Positions 12,598 through 20,882 of a stretch of 64,000 bases of DNA are shown here, in pieces. The number at the start of each line of letters is the position of its first letter. Within the stretch, counting starts at the first letter, position 1. The notes under the pieces are model-generated. The model saw nothing but the letters and a program-made list of their open reading frames with translations. It was not told the DNA's origin and ran no database searches. Source of the DNA: Steinernema hermaphroditum (lineage: Eukaryota; Nematoda; Chromadorea; Rhabditida; Steinernematidae); the NCBI GenBank assembly GCA_030435675.1, contig CM059621.1, forward strand, positions 9,610,001-9,674,000. Reading direction: 5' to 3'. The position numbers were made by a program, and so were the translations under genes.

Positions 12598-13298
12598 GGC
12601 GAAGGAGGAAACGAGGCGAAGAAGGAGGAGAAGTGGAGTGACGGGGGTGGCGGGGAAGGCGATCGTTGGGGGCATCGAGGCGCGCTTCCGGTCGACTCTG
12701 AAGTCGGAAGAGCCTCCAAAAGGCTTCGACGGGCAGTCAGGTGTATGATTCAAGGCGCGGGAGGGGAACCATGGAACCATGGAAGGGAAGGGAACATCCC
12801 TAAGAGACGCTTATAGATTGGGGCAAAGAAAGCCGTTATACTCTAACCTCAGAAGGGCAATCGAATCGACTCTAAACTCATGTGGTTTCTGTCAAAATGG
12901 CTACATTATTGTTAGAGTAGGTTTGGTTGGGGTTAAGTTCTTTATCTCCGCGAACAGAGTGGAAAAGGAGCGACCGCCAATGGCGATTGCAACCCGCACC
13001 ACTGACAAGCAACATGCGCGAAGAGGCATTTGCAACCCGGAGGACCGGTTTGCATATGCCCTCGCCCGCCATTACGTCGCGCCCCCTTACATTATGTTGC
13101 ATAACGATAGGACCACTATGTTTTTCCAACGCTTTCAGGAAAACCGTCTGAGCTTGAAATTGTTGTGAAATGGCGTTTGTTATTCTGTTTCGACGTCAAA
13201 ACTTGACTTCAAGAAATGTCAGTTCTTTATAATGCCCATATGCCAGGGCATGTTATCCTGTTCATGTGACGAGTCTTTACATTTACATTTACTCTTGA
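12598..13298. other. Intergenic stretch, no gene seen
   Basis: This is the region upstream of the tektin gene, up to the foldback element. The first 200 bases are GC-rich and probably promoter or leader. From about 12820 the base composition becomes more AT-rich. Short open frames on both strands have no family likeness. Confidence 0.3.
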
Positions 13299-13490
13299 CT
13301 CACAAGGGAACGGTCAATCATGTAACGCTAAGATCGACACGAGACTAGGGGCAAACGGTAGGCCTAGGTGTGTGTATTAACCGTGCAAAATACTAGGTGC
13401 CCTCGCTCAGACACCAGCGAGAAAAAGAGGTTTAAGGTTATGGGTATCGGGGTATATGCGAGAATGGCGGCGCGAAACGCCATTGTCAAT

Positions 13491-13557
13491 GTGGCGCAGT
13501 GGTATGTCGTTTGCCTGCCATGTTTGCGGGGTCACGGGTTCGAATCCCCTCACAACT
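13491..13557 (+). repeat. tRNA-like sequence (Pol III boxes A and B)
   Basis: Box A-like TGGCGCAGTGG and box B-like GGTTCGAATCCC are spaced as in a tRNA, with a possible anticodon stem CCTGC/GCGGG. The base before the would-be anticodon is A where tRNAs have U, and the acceptor stem does not pair well. I read it as a tRNA-derived SINE head, not a working tRNA. Its mirror copy lies at about 13797-13868 on the minus strand. Confidence 0.6.
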
Positions 13558-13796
13558 CATTCTTTCCCAACCAACTTCATAACGTATGAAAGGTCGTTAG
13601 CGCCCTTTTAACAGACACATACAACACAAAAACCTGGCAACTGCTATATTCAGTGCAACATTCTGCGTGACATGAAGGTTCTACAGTGCAGTAAGGTCAT
13701 TTGTTATAAATGAGCACTACTGTGAGTGGTTATTTTTTCGTAGAAAATGTTTGTCTTTACCTTTCATACGTTATGAAGTTGATTGGAAAAGAATGA

Positions 13797-13868
13797 GTGG
13801 TGCGGGGATTCGAACCCGTGAACCCCGCAAACATGGTAGGCAGACGACATACCACTGCGCCACATTAA
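13797..13868 (-). repeat. tRNA-like sequence in second foldback arm
   Basis: Reverse complement of the tRNA-like stretch in the first arm, with several substitutions in the anticodon region and T arm (GGTTCGAATCCCCGC). Boxes A and B are kept in both arms, so each arm could start Pol III transcription towards the loop. Confidence 0.6.
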
Positions 13869-14083
13869 CAAGGGCGTTTCGCGCCGCCATTCTCGCATAT
13901 ACCCTAATACCCATAACTTTAAACCTCTTTTTCTCGCTGGTGTCTGAGCGAGGGCACCTAGTATTTTGCACGGTTAATACACACACCTAGGCCTACCGTT
14001 TGCCCCTAGTCTCGTGTCGATCTTAGCGTTACATGATTGACCGTTCCCTTGTCAGTGACATTCGTCATGTAAGAAATTTCATA

Positions 14084-14345
14084 ATGCACAATGAAGAACC
14101 GTATATCACAGTTGTCGCTACTTCTCTTCTTTCTTCGGCGGAGGGCAGGACATCGGAGTTGAAGGCGGCTGTCACATCAGTGTGCGCGGACTTCGAAGCA
14201 ACAAAAAAGCTCTATCCGGAAGTAGCACGGACGGTGGAACTCGGTGGACGAGAAAAAGAAAAGAAACCCATCGACGGAGCGGTTGGCGGAGCAGACTTCG
14301 AGGTTGGAGCGATTCTTCGGCTTGAGGGTGGTCGGTCGTAATTTC
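14084..14345 (+). repeat. Dispersed repeat, frame-preserving copy 1
   Basis: This stretch matches 50422-50665 at many positions. Both copies keep an open frame with a related product (PYITVVA, then SELK.A, then FEATK.LYPE). Changes between the copies mostly keep the frame, so the source was probably protein-coding, perhaps part of a transposon gene. The protein is not recognised. Confidence 0.5.
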
Positions 14346-15385
14346 ATCGCTGCTCTGGCGATCGCTAATCGTGGAGTTGGAAGCTGTTTGCATACGATCC
14401 GTTTAGTCGAGTCAGTTTCCGAGGGCGGCCTGACAACTTCTTCACTCCGTAACGGTCAGGATTAGACAGAAAACTCCTTCAGGTCCCAGTGAAGCACTTA
14501 GTCTAACCTTATCATTTTGCAACGCTTGGACTTTTCAGAATGATTGGGTCTTATCTCCGGGAAGAGCGAACATTTTCGAAATTTTGGAATCCAGCGCATA
14601 GAAAGTTCGATCACGAACAAAGAACCTGAAACTTCTTTTCATTCGAAGCCATTCGATGGTCCCTGGCTGTGTGCCCCTGGCACTCTCTTGGAATTTTCGG
14701 ACCAGTGGCTGGACTGTGTAAGGAGGATCAGCTATCTCTAATTCGCTGACTAATCGGGAGTGACTCAGTTCGTTCGCGGAATCAGGGGATCCGCTGCCGC
14801 TAATGACCGTTGTCGAGGATCCTCTCTGACGTCGGGTAAGTGACTCACGAGGCACGGGAAGGGGAACTTCCTCGCCGCTCTGCTCCAAGGAGTATGTCAA
14901 AATAAAATGTGTAGTTTCTAGTGTGTTTCCGATGTCTCATTCTAGACGTCTGGCCCTTCGATGGCGTCCAAATCAAGGCCGAAGAGACTGTCTAGAAATC
15001 ATTGCTTTATTTGGCACAATCTGCACAGTGTAGCGGTAGGAGGTTATCGATCGGAGTACGGTAGATTGCTGGAACGAGTTCACAAACGATTGGGACATGT
15101 TTCCATGGAGTTTTTGTTTGCAAAAGAGTTGAAAAATAAAGCGGAAGGCGCTTCTTCGCCGCCATTTCAAACTACCGTAATCCAACCAGAAATCGGTAAA
15201 AATCTGACTTTCTGACTGCTTTCGACTCCAGCACGCAAACTCGGTGGCACATGAGGTGCGTTCCCAGAAGACTGGATGCGAGCTGAAGGAAACCGTGTAT
15301 TGGGGGAACAAGCAGCGCTCGGAATATACAAGAATCGGACTCATCTATCACAGAGGAATCGTCGAAGGCCCCGACGGCGCGGCTT
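14346..15385. other. Intergenic stretch, no gene seen
   Basis: No exon chain with good splice sites and family likeness was found. CTACCGTAATCC near 15176 is one copy of the CTACCGTA motif that recurs in tektin and AJM-1. The region lies just downstream of the C1orf21-like gene on the minus strand. Confidence 0.3.
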
Positions 15386-15901
15386 TCAGTCGTCCAGGTC
15401 GGAGTCGGGGAGTTCGCCGGCACCCTAAACAGCGTGTCAGGAGCCTCGGACATGGCGGGACCCACGTGAGCAATTTTTTCGTCGAGCATTTTGAAGAAGT
15501 CGGCCTGGCTGGCGCTCTCGATTTGTCCGATCGGTTTGGCGCAGAGCGGAGTGGCGTGGGCGCTGTCGTCGGAGCTGGCGCCGGGCAGGCTGAAGGGGAG
15601 GTTAGGGGTGCGGGAGGGAAGGGTACCTCTTCGGGGGGAGGCCATCGAGGAGGGAGCCGTGCGGAGTGTCCCTCCGGAGGAGCACCGACTGTCCGTTGGT
15701 GAGTTGGCCGCAGGTCCTGCGGTCCGGCAGGGAGCTGCAATTGGCGCCCGGGGATGTTGGGAGGTAGGAGGGGGACGCGAAATGGCCGTTGCCTCCGTCC
15801 GGCTTCTTCGGAGGGACGCCGTCGGCGACGGTCGCCGCCGAGGGCGACAAGCCCTCCGCCAGGTCGGGCTGACTTACGGTCTTCGACAGACGGCATCCCA
15901 T
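15386..15901 (-). CDS. C1orf21-like acylated protein (DUF4612)
   Basis: The protein starts MGCRLSKT, a classic N-myristoylation plus palmitoylation signal (Gly2, Cys3), so it should sit on membranes. A long Ser/Pro-rich linker follows. The C-terminus reads SQADFFKMLDEKIAH, then, after a 41-base intron (15425-15465), GAGELPDSDLDD and a stop. This matches the end of human C1orf21, which has SQ.EFF.MLDEKI, Gly and an acidic tail. One further intron lies near 15555-15605; a GTAAGT inside codon 9 onwards could be an alternative donor. The length, about 140 residues, fits the family (121 in human). Its function is unknown. The N-terminal acylation signal and the C-terminal block are seen; the homology is inferred from them. 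Confidence 0.75.
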
Positions 15902-17439
15902 CACCGCATCCTCCGCAGCTCCGCTTCCGGGGATGCACGCATACAACGGCCGCTGGAGAGGATTCTGCAGAATCTGGAGGGCCTCTGCCGGCGGAGACCG
16001 AAAACAGGGGCTAATTGGAACGAGTTTCGGGTGCCGAAATCGGAATTAGGCGGGCGCGCAGTAAACAATCGCGGATAATCGCCAAAATTAACGATCGCTG
16101 CGGGAGCCCGGGAAGGGCCCGCCGAGTCCAGCGGGCGCCAGGTGCGAGAAGAGTCGCCGAAGAGGGTCGAGGCGAAGAAGCGGTGCCGCGGAGTCCACGT
16201 GACGCCGCTAATGTAATAAAATTGGGTGTAACATTTTGCATTTATTGCTTTTGGCGAACGCCGGCGTTGCCTCGAGTGCTCCCTCGGGACGGTTAAGGGT
16301 GCTCGCCGGCGGAGCGGCGGGACCCGGCGGAGGGGACTCGAGTACGCGATTAGATAAGAAGAGTCGAAAAAACGAGTCTCACGGCGACCCGAGACGTTCG
16401 GTAATCGCGTTAGGCGTGTGAGGGTTCCCGGGCCGATCAGGAGGGCAGAGGGGCTTGCTGCAGGCCTAATCGACGGTAAAGGGCGGATTCCGAAAGGAGG
16501 CGCCGCCAACATGCAAATTGGGGACAATTAGCGCAGGCTGCAGCTGTGGAGGGGTCACTGGCGCCTCTGAGGATCGACGACATCGAGGACGGCGCAGAGG
16601 GTGAAGTGACGACGAAGAGGAGACGTCTCCGCGCGGAGTTTGTCGCCGACGACTAATTAAGCGACTCTCGGTTTCGCGCGTCGCCACGATCGATACGAGG
16701 CGCGGAACCGAGGCGGTCACAGGCGAAATCAGAAGAGGGCCGCGTCCTCCAGAAGGGCGAAGACGGCCTTGTTATTGCCGGCTGATGGATGCAGCCAGAG
16801 GACCTGCTCCGGGCTCCGCCGCGGATTTTCCCTCCGCCGCTTCTGGAGGGCGGCGCCGCCTGCTGGGGGATGAGACGCGAAAACAAACCCGTCCAAGGAG
16901 GCCGATAGGTCGAGGGGTCTGCGGCCGGAGAGGCGACAGAGCCGGGGAAGTGGAGCAGTGCTCCCTCGGAGTGGAGAGAGGACCCGGATCCTCGTCACGC
17001 AACTCGCCCACCGGGAAAACATCTAAATTTAGAGATTTTCCGATTTTCGGTCTCCGGACGTCCCGCCGCGCAAAGAGGAGACTCTCGATGAGGAAACCCT
17101 TCGGTGGTGGAAGGGCGGCCTCAGAGGATTTGAGGAGCGCCGATGGGAAGCGTCCGGAGTGTTTCACTTCCAGGCGATAACGATCGCATTTGGAAGTTGT
17201 TTACCATTTCCTCGAGCACCTCTGAACGAGTCATGTGGACATGGCGACCTTCCGCCTTCCTGCTGGGTACGGTATCGCAGCATCCTAGGACGTCTTCTTC
17301 AGCTTCTTCAACTTCCTAGGAGCGCCGAGGAGTGAAGTTTCGACTTTCGTTCACTTTCAGTGCCTCATCATCTTTTTCACACAAATATTTGTTCATTTTG
17401 TGCTCCCTGAATCCAGTCGGAACGCCCCTGATTTTCCAG
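15902..17439. promoter_or_regulatory. GC-rich upstream region of the C1orf21-like gene
   Basis: About 1.5 kb of GC-rich DNA with overlapping chance open frames and no recognisable exon. It contains several ATTAGGCG-like words (about 16044, 16407). Its position directly 5' of the minus-strand gene suggests promoter, 5' untranslated exons and a first intron. Confidence 0.35.
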
Positions 17440-17605
17440 AGTTCCTCGAGGACGAGGCGTCCCCAGGAAACGGGGGAGGCGATTGGAACTCCCATCGAAA
17501 CCCGGTCAGAAGCGCTCCTCAGCAGCGGAAACGGTCTGCTGCGTGACGATCGCTATCGCCCTTCTTGTAGCCTTGACCCTTCGGAGGCGGACGCCACCAG
17601 AGATG
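17440..17605. repeat. Dispersed repeat, copy 1
   Basis: Matches 30012-30175, including the shared stretches CGAAACCCGGTCAGAAGCGC and CCTTCTTGTAGCCTTGACCC. It is AT/GC mixed, non-coding and probably a SINE or MITE body. The following 150 bases are rich in CGATCTCGATCC-type short repeats. Confidence 0.65.
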
Positions 17606-17989
17606 TTATTCGAGTCTCGAAATTTCGAGCAATTTCTTCGATCTTTCGATCTCGATCCCGATCCCGATCTAGAGACTCGGTGAAATGTCGATCTCAACAC
17701 CGAGTCTCGAAAAATTTCGGAAAAGATCGAAAAATTTGGGTCCCACTTGGAAAATATGGCAAGTTTCCCACATGCTACTGTGTCATTTACGTCGCCACCG
17801 GACTGTGATCAACGCTAGATCGTCATTCAAAACAGCGCGGAGCCGCATAAATAGCACCGAGTAGCGAGGTCAGGCAAATCGCTCTGCAACCTCACACTGG
17901 GTTTTGTCTGACTGCTTTTTGGCTTTTCCGTGCCTCGAGCGCCTTCAATCCTCTGTCTATCTAAACATCTAAACATCAAGATATCTAAC

Positions 17990-18184
17990 ATATTACATGT
18001 TGTCGCATCCCATATTTATCCAACGTCCTCTGGCTTCTTGACGCGCACGGTGCCTCCATCTTTTGCTGCCCAGTGTCTTCGTTAAGTCATCGCTCCATCG
18101 GGTTCGAGGTCTTCCGAGTTTCGTGAGTTTCGTAATTCCGTGTGGTCTCTTTGGAAGAATGGCGCCCGCCTGTGAAGAGACCAC
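17990..18184 (-). pseudogene. 3' end of an RTE-type retrotransposon (fragment)
   Basis: The minus-strand translation contains GRPRTRWSDDLTKTLGSKRW, the typical C-terminal tail of RTE-like non-LTR reverse transcriptases. The same tail is seen at 46780-46990 and a related one at 28640-28700. Only the last 60 or so codons are present, as expected of a 5'-truncated copy. Confidence 0.6.
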
Positions 18185-18290
18185 ACGGAATTACAGGCCA
18201 AAAACTACCAACAAAGCGGCCTGGTCCCGCCACGAAGCGGCGGACGCTTTCGTGAAGCAATTTCTCTTATGCCGGCACGCCGTGTTAGAT
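18177..18290. repeat. Dispersed repeat, copy 1 (CCACACGGAATTACAG)
   Basis: Nearly identical to 51418-51527, including GCGGCCTGGTCCCGCCACGA. It directly precedes a foldback element here but stands alone at 51.4 kb. It is non-coding. Confidence 0.75.
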
Positions 18291-18294
18291 TGCC

Positions 18295-19260
18295 GAAGTT
18301 ATGTTGAAGTATTGTATTGCTCACGAAACTCTTCAAAAGCTCCCACAACGAAAAATTGGCGCGCCATTTCCCGCCTTCGGCAGATTTACAATGGAAATTG
18401 GTGATTATCACAGTTTTCTCGCGAGCTGCGCGATTTCGCTAGAATTTCTGAGCGTAACTTTGTTCAGCGTAACTTTCTGCATCGAATGAACCCGGGTTTG
18501 TATCGATCTGAGCGAAATCCACAGAGAAATAAGCTTTACATTAATTTGCCTTATCAACATCCCGGGTTTTGGCCCATTTCTGGCATAGGACAGGGAACTT
18601 TTAAGTGATTTACACAGAACAGCGAACCAGCAAGCATCAAACTATCAACCATAAGGACATATGCAGAGGAGAAACACATGCAGCTAACTGTATTTGCTTG
18701 ATGTTATTGTTGATATTTTGATGCTTGCTGGTTCGCTGTTCTGTGTAAATCACTTAAAAGTTCCCTGTCCTATGCCAGAAATGGGCCAAAACCCGGGATG
18801 TTGATAAGGCAAATTAATGTAAAGCTTATTTCTCTGTGGATTTCGCTCAGATCGATACAAACCCGGGTTCATTCGATGCAGAAAGTTACGCTGAACAAAG
18901 TTACGCTCAGCAATTCTAGCGAAATCGCGCAGCTCGCGAGAAAACTGTGATAATCACCAATTTCCATTGTAAACCTGCCGATGGCAGGAAATGGCGCGCC
19001 AATTTTTCGTGGCGGGACCTTTCCGAATTTCGGAAGAGTTTCGTGAGTATAGTCCATTTTTTTTTTCGAACTCCACAAAAGCGATCAATCACCGCGCGGC
19101 GAGACCGAGAATTCGCTCCAGCACATTGAAGAAAGGCAAATATTTCTTGCGTTCGTCCGCTCCTTTCAATGCGCTAGAGCAAATTCTGGGTCCCACCGCG
19201 CTGTGATTGATCGCTTTTGTGGAGTTCGAAAAAAAAAATGGACTATAATACAATAGGACT
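18295..19260. mobile_element. Foldback element, copy 1, with nested MITE
   Basis: Arms of about 350 bases (18295-18650 and 18700-19048 plus 19246-19260) are reverse complements. They contain the shared words CGAATGAACCCGGGTTTGT and CCCATTTCTGGCATAGGACA. The loop is about 50 bases. The same family occurs at 48600-49281. The right arm is interrupted by a TA-flanked MITE at 19050-19245. No protein is encoded. Confidence 0.85.
19050..19245. mobile_element. TA-flanked palindromic MITE nested in foldback arm
   Basis: Terminal inverted repeats of about 48 bases start TAGTCCATTTTTTTTTTCGA and end with its complement GGACTA. They are flanked by TA on both sides (19048-19049, 19246-19247). A TA target duplication fits Tc1/mariner-type elements. 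The left foldback arm (around 18312-18325) shows the matching empty site, reading TGTATTGCTCAC on the plus strand. Confidence 0.8.
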
Positions 19261-19294
19261 CAGCAGTCCGACCTTTGTGCGTGTAGACCGTGAC

Positions 19295-19685
19295 TTACTC
19301 CAGATCGCATTGGGAAATCTGAGTAGTATTCTCGAAGAATCCGTCCACGAATCCCTGGAGAAGGGGATGCAGCGAAGCGTAGTCGGTCGTCACCACTGAA
19401 TAAAGAATTCGGTGAGCCTTTAGAAGGGAAGGTTACCAGCGTAGTTGATGAAGATTACCACGATGTGATTGGAATCTGGGTCGTAGTACATGACCGGGTC
19501 ATATCTCTCGCTCTTCATGGCTTCGAACGCCCGTCTCCTTCCGATTTCTCTAACTGTTTCATTCTTCTTCGCTTCTGAAAGAAGAAGCTGGAATGGAACT
19601 GACCAGAGAAGCGATTTGGAGATGGATCTTACAGGGAGTAGGAGATCAACAACAGGAAAAACAGTGCCACAAGACGACTTATCAT
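19295..19685 (-). CDS. Small hypothetical secreted protein
   Basis: On the minus strand a possible start gives MISRLVALFFLLLISYSL, a signal-peptide-like stretch. It is followed by a GTAAGA donor, then an exon with NETVREIGRRRAFEAMKSER and SNHIVVIFINYA. A 41-base intron GTAACC...ATTCAG follows, then a last exon (TTDYASLHPLLQGFVDGFFE) to a stop. The second intron keeps the frame cleanly. The first exon join does not fit with the donor as read, so the N-terminus is tentative. No family is recognised. The gene lies 35 bases from the foldback element. Confidence 0.4.
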
Positions 19686-20214
19686 GGACGGACGGGGAAA
19701 GACCCTGTCCTCGAGTTCGAGGGTGCTCGGGCACAGCTGCGCCTTGTAAAAACCGCATTTGAGGAAGTCAACGAGGATTGATCGACCGACACAAACGACG
19801 AGATCGATGAATTGCCGAGAAAATCATTCTGAAAAATAGAAGTGTCCTCTGTTTGTGTGTCCACGAACATCAGTCCTGGGGAGGCATGTAGGACTTGTTA
19901 AATATCTTGAAGAGACCCACAGTAAGCGCTTTTCATCTCGGTGGATCCCGCATGACACGGTTCATGCGCATCGTTGGAGTCGATGTCGACATAATGAATT
20001 CTATGTGATCTTAAGAAGAGGACATTTTCAACATTTTAGCGCATTCTCCATTATCGATGATCTTGGAAAGATGAACGCAAATTTTGGGGCCGGAGATTCT
20101 GTAAAATTGAATCACGCGTCACTTTTACGAGGCTTATGAGGACGCCAGCCACTTTTATCATTATTTTTTCAAATATTATTCAAATATCATTTGAGAAATA
20201 AATAAAGGAGCTAC
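19686..20214. other. Intergenic stretch before the LTR element
   Basis: No gene is supported. Short open frames on both strands lack splice support and family likeness. The stretch ends in CTAC, the left copy of the LTR element's target duplication (20211-20214). Confidence 0.3.
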
Positions 20215-20535
20215 TTGTAAGGGTGTCCATGGGCCATGCCCACGATTTGAAATCATTAACAAAGCCTCCTCTCTCCTAATGTCTAACAATTACACTAGAT
20301 TCCTCTCTTTCATTCTCAACTAGGAAAACCCAAACAAAAGACCATGGGAATCGGACAGCTGATCCCGCACGGCGATAAGACTCGCCGAGCCTGGGAACCA
20401 GGCGGAGCTCCAGCTGATTCACGCTTCCGGTGAAACTAAATAAAAGGGAGCCAAACGTGCTCTCTTGGTCAGAGACGCAGTCAAGACTTGTTCAAGACTC
20501 CGTGAGCCTCAGTTAGCCAACGCCTAACTGGTTCT
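20215..20535 (+). repeat. 5' LTR
   Basis: 321 bases starting TTGTAAGGGTGTCC and ending AACTGGTTCT. It is the same as 25436-25756 as far as I can read. An AAATAAAAGG box near 20441 may be the core promoter. The 5' flank is CTAC. Confidence 0.92.
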
Positions 20536-20546
20536 GGTGCCCCGAG
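20535..20546 (+). promoter_or_regulatory. tRNA primer-binding site
   Basis: TGGTGCCCCGAG lies at the LTR edge and begins with TGG, the complement of a tRNA 3' CCA end. The tRNA species was not identified. Confidence 0.8.
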
Positions 20547-20631
20547 TTGCGTCTTCGCCTTCAGCTTGTTGCGTGAATCGTGAAAACGTCGGTTCGGCGC
20601 TGCTAAGACTCTCCGTCGCGTGTCCCCTTGA

Positions 20632-20769
20632 GGAAGTCCTGTGTGGTGCCTCGTTGTATCGTGATTGAGGGAAGTCCTGTGTGGTGCCCTGTGGACTGTG
20701 TGTCCCCTCGTGGAAGTCCTGTGTGGTGCCACGTTGCATCCCTGATTTAGGGAAGTCCTGTGTGGTGCC
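20632..20769 (+). repeat. Leader tandem repeats, four copies
   Basis: GGAAGTCCTGTGTGGTGCC occurs at 20632, 20670, 20712 and 20751, spaced 38-42 bases apart, between the primer-binding site and gag. The unit ends in TGGTGCC, the same seven bases as the primer-binding site core. It is probably part of the untranslated leader, where packaging signals of such elements lie. Confidence 0.85.
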
Positions 20770-20882
20770 CTGAGGACTGTGTGTCCAACCCCTTTTTTTG
20801 TATTTTAAATTGTATTTCGTGTTTCGTGTCCTTTCCGCGTTTTTTGAGTCTCTGACTCCCATTTAAACCGGAAAGAGTATCG

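Larger units (their letters stand above)
13299..14057. mobile_element. Foldback element with tRNA-like arms
   Basis: Two arms of about 295 bases (13299-13593 and 13760-14055) are near-perfect reverse complements around a 166-base loop. The ends read CTCACAAGGGAACGG and CCGTTCCCTTGTCAGTG. Each arm carries a tRNA-like sequence with Pol III box A (TGGCGCAGTGG) and box B (GGTTCGAATCCC). No protein is encoded. A related sequence at about 49722-49757 (CATTTACTCTTGAATCAATG) appears to be an empty version of the same host repeat. Termini are shared with the larger inverted-repeat element at 46605-48527. Confidence 0.85.

Noticed and set aside
13491..13557. Functional tRNA gene
   Set aside because: Boxes A and B are good, but the acceptor stem does not pair and the anticodon loop lacks the usual U before the anticodon. 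It lies within a mobile element.
16772..17167. Separate protein gene in the GC-rich region
   Set aside because: Open on both strands at once, Arg/Pro-rich, with no splice context or recognisable domain.
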